From assembly GCA_004020365.1 (NCBI GenBank), contig SAQR01000004.1, positions 113,827 to 177,826 of the forward strand: a stretch of DNA of 64,000 nucleotides, in the 5' to 3' direction. This document shows positions 16,178 through 26,493 of this stretch, in pieces. The position numbers and the translations under genes were made by a program. The DNA comes from Mesorhizobium sp. GTDB taxonomy: Bacteria; Pseudomonadota; Alphaproteobacteria; Rhizobiales; Rhizobiaceae. The notes beneath the pieces are model-generated. The model was not told where the DNA came from. It did no database searches and was given only the letters and a program-made list of their open reading frames with translations. Positions within the stretch are counted from its first letter, which is position 1. The number at the start of each line of letters is the position of its first letter.

Positions 16178-17413
16178 TCAGGCTTCGGCGCGCGCCATCT
16201 GCCCGGCAATGTAGGCGTCGACCTCGTCGGGATCGAATGTCTGGCCATCGAAGAAACCATCGGGGCCGAGCACCAGACTGGCGCCGGCGGAGCCGACAGG
16301 TGTGGCAGACGCCAGCGCGCCCTCCACCTTAGAATTGGCGCCGGGAAGTGCGACGCCGAGCGGCTTCAGCGCCGACCGGTAAAGATCGGGGCGGTAGCAG
16401 TCGCGGGCGATGGCCAGATTCTCCGGCGTGTGCGCCACATGTCCCCAGCGCACCATCTGCGTGTAGAACCACAGCGCATGGCTCTTCCAGGGAAAGTTGG
16501 CGGCCTTGTCGAAGGGCAGGAAGAAATCCTCGACCGTTCGTTCCGCGCCGCCGCCCAGCGCAAGATGTCCGGTCAGGATCGGCATCTGCAGCGCCGGCGA
16601 AAGGCCGAGGAAGGCAGGCTGCGCCATCAGCGCGGCCAGTTCGCCGCGGTTTGCCGGATCCTGGCACCAGCGCGCGGCGTGATGGAGCGCGCGCAGCAGC
16701 GCCGAAAGGGCTTCCGGGTGCTTTTCGGCCCAGGCCTTGCGCACGCCGACGACTTTCTCGGGGCTGGTCTTCCAGATGGTGGCCTTGACCGTGGCGATAT
16801 GGCCGGTGCCGGCGACGACCGAGGCGCTGTTCCAGGGTTCGCCGGCGCAGTAGCCGTCGATCCTGCCGGCGGCGAGTGCGTCGGCCATGAAGGGCGGCGG
16901 CACGATGACGATTTCTATTTCGCGCGACGGATCGATGCCGCAGGCGGCGAGCCAGTAGCGCAGTTCGTAATTATGTCCGGAGTGCGGATGCACGACCGCA
17001 AAGCGCAGTGGGTCGCGACCGGCATTTGCCCGTTCACGGATCAGCGCTCCCAAGGCCTTGCCGGCCCGCGCCGGATTGAGATCGGGCAAGGCTCCGTGCG
17101 CGGCCATGCCCGCCCAGAGCCTGTTCGAAACCGTTACGCAGTTGCCGCCCAGCCCCAGCGAGAACGGCACGATCGTGTCGGAGGCGAGTGGGGTGAGCCC
17201 CAGATTGCAGGCGATCGGCATCGGCCCCAGCATATGCGCCAAGTCGAAATGTCCGATCGCGATGCGGTCGCGGATGTTGGCCCAGGACGTTTCGCGACTG
17301 AGCGTCAGGTCGACGCCTTCGCGCGCGGCAAAGCCGATCTCCTTCGCTGCGACAAGAACGGCGCTGTCGAAGAGCGGCATGAAACCGGCATTGATCTGGT
17401 GTTCGGCCGCCAT
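16178..17413 (-). CDS. nasS: nitrate/nitrite sensor protein NasS
   Basis: About 411-residue NrtA-like protein without a signal peptide, hence cytoplasmic. Shared family blocks: GFMPLFDSAVLVAAKE at the N-terminus, HNYELRYWLAACGIDP, IVIVPPPFMADAL, YCAGEPWNSASV and FFDGQTFDPDE. In NasS/NasT systems NasS binds nitrate or nitrite and, in their absence, sequesters NasT. ATG 17413 is preferred over TTG 17419; the nasT stop overlaps the TTG and lies two bases from the ATG, so the two proteins are translationally coupled, fitting a stoichiometric complex. The junction TTGAGCATG is the same as at nirD-nasA. Confidence 0.93.
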   Translation of the reverse strand: MAAEHQINAGFMPLFDSAVLVAAKEIGFAAREGVDLTLSRETSWANIRDRIAIGHFDLAHMLGPMPIACNLGLTPLASDTIVPFSLGLGGNCVTVSNRLWAGMAAHGALPDLNPARAGKALGALIRERANAGRDPLRFAVVHPHSGHNYELRYWLAACGIDPSREIEIVIVPPPFMADALAAGRIDGYCAGEPWNSASVVAGTGHIATVKATIWKTSPEKVVGVRKAWAEKHPEALSALLRALHHAARWCQDPANRGELAALMAQPAFLGLSPALQMPILTGHLALGGGAERTVEDFFLPFDKAANFPWKSHALWFYTQMVRWGHVAHTPENLAIARDCYRPDLYRSALKPLGVALPGANSKVEGALASATPVGSAGASLVLGPDGFFDGQTFDPDEVDAYIAGQMARAEA

Positions 17414-17415
17414 GC

Positions 17416-18015
17416 TCAACTCTCTCCGGGATCCAGAAGGCCTGCCGCCGTCACCAGGCTCTGCGCGATTTCGCTTATCTTGCGGTTCTGGTTCATGGCG
17501 GTCTTGCGCAAAAGCGTGTAGGCCGCGTCCTCCGACAGGCCGCGTGATCGCATCAGGATGCCCTTGGCGCGGTCGATGAGCTTGCGGTCCTCCAATTCAC
17601 TGCGGGCCTCCTCCAGTTCGCGCGCCATCCGCGAGAACGCGTTGAAGCGGCTGATCGCCATGTCGAGGATCGGCTTGACACGCTCCTGGCGCAGCCCGTC
17701 GACGACATAGGCGGAGACCCCCGCTTCCACCGCAGCTTCAATCGAAGCCTGATCCGACCGGTCCACGAACATGGCGATCGGCCGCTTCACTACGCGCGAA
17801 AGCTGGAACATGTTTTCAAGCATGTCGCGGTTGGGATTTTCCAGATCGATGACGATTACGTCCGGTTCGATCTCGGCAATGCGCCGCGCTATTCCGGCAA
17901 CATCGTGAACGATCGTGACTTGCTCGTGCCCGGCCTCCCGCAATCCCGCCTCGATGATGGAGGCGCGGATGTGGTTTTCGTCGATCACCAGGACGGTGAG
18001 GGATTTCCGGATCAT
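17416..18015 (-). CDS. nasT: ANTAR-domain antiterminator NasT
   Basis: 199 residues: an N-terminal receiver-like domain (TVLVIDEN, acceptor-type Asp57 in VIVIDLENPNRD) and a C-terminal ANTAR RNA-binding domain (RKLIDRAKGILMRSRGLSE.. through NRKISEIAQSLV). In known systems NasT released from NasS binds paired hexaloop hairpins in the leader of nitrate genes and prevents termination. Matching hairpins are found here before nrtA and narK. ATG 18015 is used; a frame extension to 18096 encodes a Cys/His-rich segment not found in the family. The region upstream has a TTGCAC/GTGC inverted repeat shared with both target operons. Confidence 0.94.
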   Translation of the reverse strand: MIRKSLTVLVIDENHIRASIIEAGLREAGHEQVTIVHDVAGIARRIAEIEPDVIVIDLENPNRDMLENMFQLSRVVKRPIAMFVDRSDQASIEAAVEAGVSAYVVDGLRQERVKPILDMAISRFNAFSRMARELEEARSELEDRKLIDRAKGILMRSRGLSEDAAYTLLRKTAMNQNRKISEIAQSLVTAAGLLDPGES

Positions 18016-18023
18016 GCCGCATT

Positions 18024-18048
18024 TTGCGCACGGCGCGCGATTGTGCAA
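18024..18048. promoter_or_regulatory. TTGCAC/GTGCGCAA inverted repeat before nasT
   Basis: On the minus strand TTGCAC-N11-GTGCGCAA ends nine bases before the nasT ATG. The core GCATTGCACAA is shared with the elements upstream of nrtA and narK. Its closeness to the start suggests a repressor or autoregulatory site rather than an enhancer. Confidence 0.4.
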
Positions 18049-18217
18049 TGCGGCATGATGAGAATTGACGCAGTCATCGCATCGGGACGGCCACATGCTC
18101 GCGGAGCCGATCCATTAGCTTAATACCATTCATAGAGCTTCCTTTGCTTTTGTATCCACCGCGCTATCTTCAAATTACGAACCTTTGTTTCGCTGGACAG
18201 AAGATTTGGAGGTTTCC

Positions 18218-18538
18218 ATGGATCGGCGATTATTTTTGACAGGAATGTTTGGCGTTGCTGGGGCAGCAGCCCTTGCGAGCGCAGTTCGGCCAATCAACGC
18301 GGTGGCCGGCGTACCGAGCGCCAGAAGTGGCATCCTCGATGAACTCGACGCGTTGGAGAAAGAGCCTTTCGAGGATGAAGATATTCAGGCGGAGCCGGTT
18401 CGACATCGGCGCTGGTACCGCAGGCGGCGGCGCCGGCGGCGGGCTTGGAGAAGGGTCTGTCGTCGTGCCTGGCGATATGGCCGTCTGCGCAGACGGTGTT
18501 TTCGCAGGCGTGTTTGGGTTTGGGCCTGGTATTACTAG
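18218..18538 (+). CDS. Tat-signal, arginine-rich small protein ('protamine-like')
   Basis: 106 residues in three parts: a twin-arginine signal (MDRRLFLTG plus hydrophobic stretch to about residue 30); an acidic segment (residues 38-59, rich in Asp/Glu); and a strongly basic aromatic tail (residues 62-106) with eight consecutive Arg at 68-75, repeated R-R-x-C/W units and the ending VWVWAWYY. Start ATG 18218 has GGAGG at ideal distance. Similar small proteins in rhizobia are often labelled 'protamine-2 (modular protein)', but no function is known. If exported by Tat it would place a polycation in the periplasm or envelope. A perfect terminator follows ten bases after the stop. Confidence 0.7.
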   Translation: MDRRLFLTGMFGVAGAAALASAVRPINAVAGVPSARSGILDELDALEKEPFEDEDIQAEPVRHRRWYRRRRRRRRAWRRVCRRAWRYGRLRRRCFRRRVWVWAWYY

Positions 18539-18547
18539 CAGTTAGTG

Positions 18548-18579
18548 CTGAAAACCCCGGTGGTTGCCGGGGTTTTCAG
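18548..18579. terminator. strong hairpin terminator
   Basis: CTGAAAACCCCGG, loop TGGTTG, CCGGGGTTTTCAG: a perfect 13-bp stem whose arms contain the A and T runs needed for termination in both directions. It separates the Arg-rich gene from the tRNA gene. Confidence 0.85.
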
Positions 18580-18682
18580 CCTCAGACTAGCCGAATTACG
18601 GCGAATTTTTCAGGGACCCGCGGGTTGTCGGGCCTGCCAGTGATAGGCAGGCCTAATCCGACTGATTTCCCAAAGAGAAAAC

Positions 18683-18758
<76 letters not shown>

Positions 18759-18927
18759 ACTCCGGCAGTCTACCGGCGCCGTTGCCGGCGAAGAGATCCG
18801 GCGCGGGTTGAAGCCGCGCCGTTAGTGCAGCGGCTTCTAACCCCGCCTTCTGTCAATATCAAGCCTTTAAGAGCCGCTTTTTATCAAGACCCCGCGAAAG
18901 TCGGCGGGCGCTGTGTGAGAGGCCGGA

Positions 18928-19317
18928 TCAGACTTCGTCGTCATCGTCGCCGACGCCGATCATGTCGGCGACATCGTCGTCCTCTTCCTCTTCGTCGGCG
19001 AGGAAAGTGTCGTCGTCGTCGTCGCCGAGGTCCACATCGTCCTCGTCATCGCCGAGATCGGGAAGATCGTCGGGCTTCGCATCCTCGTCCGCCTCTTCGA
19101 GCGAGACGACCTCGACGCCGTCTTCCTCCTCGGCGTCGACTTCCTTCTCGGCAACTTCCTCTTCCTCCTCAAGGGCGGCAATCTTGCCTTCCTCGAAATA
19201 AGAGCGGGGATAGCTCTTGCCGGTATAGGGCGAGACGATCGGATCCTTGTTCAGATCGTAGAATTTCTGACCCGTCTCGGGGTCGATGCGTTTGGTGCCA
19301 AGTTCGGGTTTTGCCAC
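18928..19317 (-). CDS. TIGR02300 (FYDLN acid) family protein
   Basis: 129 residues. The N-terminal conserved block contains AKPELGTKRIDPETGQKFYDLN, preceding KDPIVSPYTGKSYPRS. The C-terminal two thirds is extremely acidic and low in complexity (Glu/Asp runs). This family is limited largely to alphaproteobacteria and has no established function. Start chosen at GTG 19317, with GAGG six bases upstream and matching the usual beginning at AKPELG; the longer frame to 19356 lacks a site. Divergent from aroA, a common arrangement in Rhizobiales, next to tRNA-Ala. Confidence 0.88.
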   Translation of the reverse strand: MAKPELGTKRIDPETGQKFYDLNKDPIVSPYTGKSYPRSYFEEGKIAALEEEEEVAEKEVDAEEEDGVEVVSLEEADEDAKPDDLPDLGDDEDDVDLGDDDDDTFLADEEEEDDDVADMIGVGDDDDEV

Positions 19318-19504
19318 AGCAAGCCTCGTCGATGAAAGTTTGGTCCCCATAACCACAGTTTACGGCGCTGTCAAAGCCTAAAGCCAAGGTCACAAATCCC
19401 CACCTTGAGCGACCTCTTGCAAGGGGATGACCATTTCCGTCCGCCGTGATACGAGACCGCGCAAACCACAAGAAAAAGGCCGGCCACCGGCGTTTTTCAC
19501 CTAG

Positions 19505-20872
<1,368 letters not shown>

Positions 20873-20881
20873 GGTCTGCGA

Positions 20882-21241
20882 ATGTTTTGGACGTTGCTCG
20901 TCGGCGGTTTGGTTTTGACGGCATTGGTCGGGCGCGTGGCGGCGCAGTCAGGTTTCGATCTGGGTTATTCCGACAGAAAGCCAAGTGCGATCAGCCTGAT
21001 AGGGTTTGTTTTTTTCCCGTTTTGGATCGCCCTCTTCGTCTTGCTGGCGACAACGGCGCATTTTTTTCCAGACGTTAGCGGCGCTCTCATGCCATATGTT
21101 TCGAACTTCGTTTTTAAGCTGGCTACCGGGATCACATTCGTCGCGATCGCCACGTTTCCCATTTCCGTACCGCTTCTGATAGGAATTCCCGTTGGATTCT
21201 TGGCCGGGTATTGGACCGGACGGCGGTCTTCCGGACTTTGA
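20882..21241 (+). CDS. hypothetical membrane protein between aroA and cmk
   Basis: 119 residues with three hydrophobic segments (about 2-20, 36-60 and 80-112) and a basic C-terminal end (GRRSSGL). It begins nine bases after the aroA stop, so it is probably cotranscribed. GC content is visibly lower than in aroA and cmk, with T-rich runs. No family recognised; many relatives have cmk directly after aroA, so this looks like an optional insertion into the block. Confidence 0.6.
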   Translation: MFWTLLVGGLVLTALVGRVAAQSGFDLGYSDRKPSAISLIGFVFFPFWIALFVLLATTAHFFPDVSGALMPYVSNFVFKLATGITFVAIATFPISVPLLIGIPVGFLAGYWTGRRSSGL

Positions 21242-21300
21242 CGTGAACCCATATGATTGATTCTTGATTTAACGACCTTCCTCCGTTTGAAGCGGCACGT

Positions 21301-21966
21301 ATGAGCTCAATCACTGACAAAGCTGGCTTCACCATCGCCATCGACGGCCCCGCAGGCGCGGGCAAAGGCACCCTGGCGCGGCGGCTGGCCGACCATTACC
21401 GGCTGAACCTTCTCGACACCGGCCTCACCTATCGCGCGGTGGCCCATGCGCTGCTTCGGCTCGGCCTGCCGCTCGACAATGTCTCGGCGGCCGAAACAGC
21501 TGCCCGCCAGGTCGACCTCGCAAAACTCGATCGCTCGGAGTTGTCGGCGCATGCGGTGGGCGAAGCGGCTTCGAAAGTGGCTGTCATCCCTTCGGTGCGG
21601 CGCATACTGGTCGAAAAGCAGCGCCAATTCGCCAAGGCGCCGCCGGGCGCCGTGCTCGACGGCCGCGACATCGGCACCGTCGTCTGTCCCGACGCCGACA
21701 TAAAACTCTATGTGACGGCGAGCGCCGAGGTGCGGGCACAACGCAGGCTGGCCGAGATCGAAAGCATCGGCGGCACCGCCGATTTCAACGAAATCCTCGC
21801 CGATATCCTGCGCCGTGACGAGCGCGACATGGGTCGCGCCGACTCGCCGCTGAAGCCGGCCGCCGACGCGCACTTGCTCGACACGTCAGAAATGGCTATA
21901 GAAGCCGCGTTCCTGGCGGCCAAGGCGATCATCGACGACGTTCTGGCCAAGAGAAACAAAGCCTGA
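21301..21966 (+). CDS. cmk: (d)CMP kinase
   Basis: 221-residue cytidylate kinase, phosphorylating CMP and dCMP with ATP. The P-loop is GPAGAGKGT (residues 15-23), followed by [12 protein letters not shown] (substrate region), [14 protein letters not shown] and RRDERDMGR with the lid/ATP arginines. The short form without the E. coli-type long insertion is usual for Rhizobiales. ATG 21301. Position between aroA and rpsA is the classical bacterial arrangement. Confidence 0.96.
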   Translation: MSSITDKAGFTIAIDGPAGAGKGTLARRLADHYRLNLLDTGLTYRAVAHALLRLGLPLDNVSAAETAARQVDLAKLDRSELSAHAVGEAASKVAVIPSVRRILVEKQRQFAKAPPGAVLDGRDIGTVVCPDADIKLYVTASAEVRAQRRLAEIESIGGTADFNEILADILRRDERDMGRADSPLKPAADAHLLDTSEMAIEAAFLAAKAIIDDVLAKRNKA

Positions 21967-22170
21967 GCCGGGTTTCCTGCCGTTGCCGATTGCCGGCGGC
22001 GAAAAGCTACCCATATCGGGCACGAACCAGCCTGCCAGCATTCTTCATGCGCCGGAATTGCCGCTTAGGCGGCCAAGGGCTTTTTTGAAGCCCGGAACGC
22101 CGGCAGGCCAACGCAACGCTAACCCACGGCGCCCGCCCCGCTTGAGATGCGGGGCATTCCAGGAGAAACT

Positions 22171-23868
22171 ATGTCAGTTGCAAATCCCACTCGCGATGAT
22201 TTCGCGAGCCTGCTCGAAGAATCATTTTCCGCCGGCCATTCCGGCGAAGGCCAAGTCGTCAAGGGCACGATCACTGCGATCGAAAAGGACATGGCAATCA
22301 TCGACGTCGGCCTCAAGGTCGAAGGACGCGTGCCGCTGAAGGAATTCGGCGTCAAGGGCAAGGATTCGACGCTCAAGGTCGGCGACACGGTCGAAGTCTA
22401 TGTCGAGCGCATCGAGAACGCGCTTGGCGAAGCGATGCTGTCGCGTGAGAAGGCCCGCCGCGAAGAGAGCTGGGTCCGTCTCGAAGAGAAGTTCACCAAG
22501 GGTGAGCGCGTCGAGGGCGTCATCTTCAACCAGGTCAAGGGCGGCTTCACCGTCGACCTCGACGGCGCCGTGGCCTTCCTGCCGCGCAGCCAGGTCGACA
22601 TCCGCCCGATCCGCGACGTCTCGCCGCTGATGCACAATCCGCAGCCTTTCGAGATCCTCAAGATGGATCGCCGCCGCGGCAACATCGTGGTGTCGCGCCG
22701 CACCGTGCTCGAGGAGAGCCGCGCCGAACAGCGTTCGGAAATCGTGCAGAACCTCGAAGAGGGCCAGGTGGTCGAAGGCGTCGTCAAGAACATCACCGAC
22801 TATGGTGCGTTCGTCGACCTCGGCGGCATCGACGGCCTGCTGCACGTCACCGACATGGCATGGCGCCGCGTCAACCATCCGACCGAAATCCTCAACATCG
22901 GCCAGACGGTCAAGGTGCAGATCATCCGCATCAACCAGGAAACCCACCGCATCTCGCTCGGCATGAAGCAGCTCGAGAGCGATCCGTGGTCCGAGATCGG
23001 AACGAAATTCCCGATCGGCAAGAAGATCAAGGGCACCGTCACCAACATCACCGACTACGGCGCGTTCGTCGAGCTGGAGCCGGGTATCGAAGGTCTCATC
23101 CACGTTTCGGAAATGTCGTGGACGAAGAAGAACGTGCATCCCGGCAAGATCCTGTCGACGACGCAGGAAGTCGACGTGGTGGTGCTCGAGGTCGATCCGG
23201 CCAAGCGCCGCATCTCGCTCGGCCTCAAGCAGACGCTCGAGAACCCGTGGCAGGCCTTCGCCAGCAGCCATCCGGTCGGCAGCCAGGTCGAGGGCGAGGT
23301 CAAGAACAAGACCGAGTTCGGCCTGTTCATCGGCCTCGAAGGCGATGTCGACGGCATGGTCCATCTTTCCGACCTCGACTGGACCCGTCCGGGCGAGCAG
23401 GTGATCGAGGAGTACAATCGCGGCGACATCGTCAAGGCGCAGGTGCTCGACGTCGACATCGACAAGGAGCGCATCTCGCTCGGCATCAAGCAGCTGGCCA
23501 AGGACACGGCCGGCGAGGCGGCGACTTCGGGCGAACTGCGCAAGAACGCGGTCGTCACCTGCGAGGTCACCGGCGTCAAGGATGGCGGCCTGGAAGTGCG
23601 GCTGGTCGACAGCGGCATCGAGACCTTCATCAAGCGCTCCGACCTCAGCCGTGACCGCGACGAGCAGCGCCCCGAGCGCTTCACGGTCGGCCAGAAGGTC
23701 GACGCCCGCGTCATCGCCTTCGACAAGAAGACCCGCAAGCTGCAGGTCTCGATCAAGGCGCTGGAAATCGCCGAAGAGAAGGAAGCGGTCGCCCAGTACG
23801 GCTCGACCGACTCCGGCGCTTCGCTGGGCGACATCCTGGGTGCCGCGCTGAAGAAGCAGGGCAGCTAA
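22171..23868 (+). CDS. rpsA: 30S ribosomal protein S1
   Basis: 565 residues made of six S1 RNA-binding domains (repeats with the [13 protein letters not shown] / [10 protein letters not shown] / RISLGLKQ pattern at about residues 25-95, 110-175, 195-265, 280-350, 365-440 and 455-525), as in typical proteobacterial S1. It brings mRNA to the 30S subunit. ATG 22171 has AGGAGA six bases upstream; an in-frame ATG at 22147 lacks one. Followed by a strong terminator. Confidence 0.97.
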   Translation: MSVANPTRDDFASLLEESFSAGHSGEGQVVKGTITAIEKDMAIIDVGLKVEGRVPLKEFGVKGKDSTLKVGDTVEVYVERIENALGEAMLSREKARREESWVRLEEKFTKGERVEGVIFNQVKGGFTVDLDGAVAFLPRSQVDIRPIRDVSPLMHNPQPFEILKMDRRRGNIVVSRRTVLEESRAEQRSEIVQNLEEGQVVEGVVKNITDYGAFVDLGGIDGLLHVTDMAWRRVNHPTEILNIGQTVKVQIIRINQETHRISLGMKQLESDPWSEIGTKFPIGKKIKGTVTNITDYGAFVELEPGIEGLIHVSEMSWTKKNVHPGKILSTTQEVDVVVLEVDPAKRRISLGLKQTLENPWQAFASSHPVGSQVEGEVKNKTEFGLFIGLEGDVDGMVHLSDLDWTRPGEQVIEEYNRGDIVKAQVLDVDIDKERISLGIKQLAKDTAGEAATSGELRKNAVVTCEVTGVKDGGLEVRLVDSGIETFIKRSDLSRDRDEQRPERFTVGQKVDARVIAFDKKTRKLQVSIKALEIAEEKEAVAQYGSTDSGASLGDILGAALKKQGS

Positions 23869-23904
23869 TCTACAAACGCCGCGCCTCGCGCGCGGCCTGT
23901 AAAC

Positions 23905-23940
23905 AAAACCCCGCCGGAGCGATCCGGCGGGGTTTTTGTT
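23905..23940 (+). terminator. rho-independent terminator of rpsA
   Basis: AAAACCCCGCCGGA, loop GCGA, TCCGGCGGGGTTTT, continuing TTGTTTG. A 14-bp perfect stem with GNRA loop and T-rich tail, 37 bases after the rpsA stop. Confidence 0.9.
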
Positions 23941-24042
23941 TGACCGTGGCCATGGCATCAGAGCCAAAGCCTGCCCCGGGCCTGCCTGCCTCGGGATGGC
24001 GCCCGGTCTTTTTGGAAATCCGCGCTCAAGCAGAAAGAGAGA

Positions 24043-24750
24043 TCAGGCCCTGCCGTAAAGCGGCACCAGCGTGCCGCTCATCGCCAGATTGGCCGGCGAA
24101 GCGAGGTAGGCAATCGCCTCCGCCGCCGCGTCGAGGCTGACCCATTTGCCGAAATCGGCGGCCGGCATGTCAGCCCGGTTGGCCGGCGTATCGAGGGTCG
24201 AGGGCGCGACCGCATTGACCAGAATGCCCTTGCCCTTGAGTTCTTCCGCCATCGCCACCGTCATTGCCGCGACCGCTGCCTTGCTGGCGGCATAGGCGAT
24301 CATGCCGGAACCGCGCCGCAGGTCGAGCCCGGCGCGCGCCGCGATATTGACGATTCGGCCCGACACGGAAGATTCCAGCATCGAGCGGATCGCCGCGCGG
24401 CAGCACAGGAAGGTGGTGCGGGCGTTGGTGTCCATCATTTCGGCAAACGACGCGGGCTCGATCTTCTCGACCGGCGCGGCGGTGAAGCCGCCGGCCAGAT
24501 GGATGGATGCCCACAAATCCGTAACACTGGCGAAGAACGCATCGACCTTGGCGGGGTCGGCGAGATCGACATTGTGCGCCAGCCTGACGCGCTCATGTGC
24601 CGGGAAGGGAAAATGCGCGGGCGCGGCGGCATGGGCGTTCGGCACATGGCAGATCGCGCCCTGCTCCAGCAGTTTGCCGACAACCGCGCCACCGAGCGCT
24701 CCGGTGCCGCCGGTCACCACAACATGCCTGCCGTCCAGTGTATCCGTCAT
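24043..24750 (-). CDS. SDR family NAD(P)-dependent oxidoreductase
   Basis: 235-residue classical short-chain dehydrogenase: cofactor motif TGGTGALGGAV (residues 14-24), catalytic Ser-equivalent region IVNIAARAG (the usual Ser is replaced by Ala in this stretch) and Tyr/Lys in YAASKAAVAA. The Ala in place of Ser in the NIAARAG segment is unusual and could lower classical activity. ATG 24750. Convergent with rpsA and on the same strand as, but 162 bp after, the ThDP enzyme gene; no feature is evident in that gap. Substrate unknown. Confidence 0.85.
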   Translation of the reverse strand: MTDTLDGRHVVVTGGTGALGGAVVGKLLEQGAICHVPNAHAAAPAHFPFPAHERVRLAHNVDLADPAKVDAFFASVTDLWASIHLAGGFTAAPVEKIEPASFAEMMDTNARTTFLCCRAAIRSMLESSVSGRIVNIAARAGLDLRRGSGMIAYAASKAAVAAMTVAMAEELKGKGILVNAVAPSTLDTPANRADMPAADFGKWVSLDAAAEAIAYLASPANLAMSGTLVPLYGRA

Positions 24751-24912
24751 CTACGACCGCTCCTGTCATTCTTATGCCGCACCCCCGCCGAAGGTCGCGC
24801 CTTTCGCGCAATCACTCAACCGAAATCTCGATGACGCAGCGCCGCTTGTGCGCGTCAGAAGGTCGGCCATCCGACGATGATCGCATCCCCAGGCAGACGC
24901 TGGCCACAGCAC

Positions 24913-26493
24913 TCAATCGACGATGATCTCGATGACATACGGCAGTCCGGTCGCCCGCGCGCGCTTGAGTGCGTCGCCCAGATGACCGATGTCGGCGAGC
25001 CGCTCGGCGGCAATGCCATAGGCCTCGGCCAGCTTGCAGAAATCAGGCGGCGCCGGCGAGACGCCGACCGGCTCGACGCCGACATCGAGCATCGAGGTTT
25101 CGATTTCGCGATAGCCGAGATTGTTCCAGACGACGAAGATCACCGGCGCCGCCGCGTCGAGCGCGGCGCCAAGCTCCGGCAGCGTAAACTGGAAACCACC
25201 GTCGCCGGTGAGACAGACGACCGGCGCATCAGGCACGGCAAGGGCCGCGCCGATCGCTGCCGGCGGACCATAGCCCAGCGCGCCGAAGCCGGTTGCGGCG
25301 TTGAACCAGCCGCCCGGACGGTCGTGATCGTAATAGAGGTTGGCGGCATAGATCGGCTGGGTCGAATCGCCGACAATGATCGATCCCGGCAATGCATCGC
25401 GGATCATCTCGACGGCGCGGGTTTGCGCCTGGAGGGCCGGGGCCATTTCGGCAAAGGCCGCTTGCCTGGTCGCAGCGGCGCGAGCCTGACCCTCGGCCGA
25501 GGGCGGCTGGTCCGCACCAATCTCGACAAGCAGCGCCTCGAGTGCTGCGCCGCAATCGGCATGGATCGCAATCCGGGCCGGCCGGCGGGCAAGCTGGTCG
25601 GCGCCGATGTCGATGCGGATCAGATTGGCCGGCAAGACAAAGCCGCCGTCGCCATATCCGTCGTAGTCGGTCGGGCCGAATTCGGTGCCGGCGGCGATGA
25701 CCAGATCGGCCTCGGCCATCAATGCGCGCACCGCCTTCAGACTGGGGCTGGCCGGCACGCCGAGCGGATGGCGATGCAGCAGGCCGCGGGCATTGGCCGT
25801 CTGGACAACCGGCGCTCCCAGCCTTTCGGCAAGGCGCTTTAACGGCGCTTCGGCTCGCTTGGCGCCGCCGCCGGCAAGGATCAGCGGGCGGCGGGCAGCC
25901 GCGCAAAGTTTTGCCGCCTCTGCTATCGCCGCCGGATCCGGCTCGGGCGGCGCAACATTGGTCAGCAAAGCCGCGATGCCGTCGGCCGGCTTGACCATGA
26001 CGTCGGTCGGAATCTCGATATGGACCGGACCGGGGCGCGACGACGAAAACAGGGCGAAGGCGCGGGCAAGTACGCCTGGCAATTCGTCGGCGTCGGTGAC
26101 ACGGTGCGAAAACAGCGCGACCTTTTCCATCATGCCACGCTGGTCGGGCAGTTCGTGCAGATGGCCAAGGCCCTTGCCCAGTGTCGGCGTGGCGTTGACG
26201 CCTGAGATCACCAGCATCGGAACCGAATCGGCACGGGCCTGGCCCATGGCTGTGATGGTGTTGGTCAGTCCCGGTCCGGTGATGACGAAGGCGACGCCGG
26301 GCTTGCGGCCGGCGCGCGCATAACCGTCGGCCATGAAGCCGGCGCCCTGCTCGTGACGCGGGGTGACGTGGCGGATCTTCGAGCGCGCCAAGCCGCGATA
26401 GAGTTCGACTGTATGCACACCCGGAATGCCGAAAACCGTCTCGACATCATGGGCTTCGAGCAAAGTGATGAGCACTTCGCCGACTGTCGTCAT
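24913..26493 (-). CDS. ThDP-dependent 2-oxoacid decarboxylase (5-guanidino-2-oxopentanoate decarboxylase-like)
   Basis: 526-residue thiamine diphosphate enzyme of the acetolactate synthase superfamily. The catalytic Glu is in PRHEQGAGFMADGYARA and the ThDP/Mg motif runs from GDGGFQFTLPELG to VVWNN. No regulatory subunit and no other ilv gene is near, so a biosynthetic acetolactate synthase is unlikely. The family includes AruI, which decarboxylates 2-ketoarginine to 4-guanidinobutyraldehyde; the adjacent amidinohydrolase gene and the amino acid importer fit such a role. Its ATG overlaps the stop of the amidinohydrolase gene (ATGA), so translation is coupled. The exact substrate is inferred. 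Confidence 0.75.
   Translation of the reverse strand: MTTVGEVLITLLEAHDVETVFGIPGVHTVELYRGLARSKIRHVTPRHEQGAGFMADGYARAGRKPGVAFVITGPGLTNTITAMGQARADSVPMLVISGVNATPTLGKGLGHLHELPDQRGMMEKVALFSHRVTDADELPGVLARAFALFSSSRPGPVHIEIPTDVMVKPADGIAALLTNVAPPEPDPAAIAEAAKLCAAARRPLILAGGGAKRAEAPLKRLAERLGAPVVQTANARGLLHRHPLGVPASPSLKAVRALMAEADLVIAAGTEFGPTDYDGYGDGGFVLPANLIRIDIGADQLARRPARIAIHADCGAALEALLVEIGADQPPSAEGQARAAATRQAAFAEMAPALQAQTRAVEMIRDALPGSIIVGDSTQPIYAANLYYDHDRPGGWFNAATGFGALGYGPPAAIGAALAVPDAPVVCLTGDGGFQFTLPELGAALDAAAPVIFVVWNNLGYREIETSMLDVGVEPVGVSPAPPDFCKLAEAYGIAAERLADIGHLGDALKRARATGLPYVIEIIVD

Noticed and set aside
18249-18545. Glycine-rich alternative frame over the Arg-rich gene
   Set aside because: No ribosome binding site; the Arg-rich frame has a Tat signal, GGAGG and known relatives.
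22222-23967. 581-residue open frame antisense to rpsA
   Set aside because: Codon-shadow of a highly biased GC-rich gene; composition is Asp/Leu/Arg-rich without any domain pattern, and rpsA is certain.
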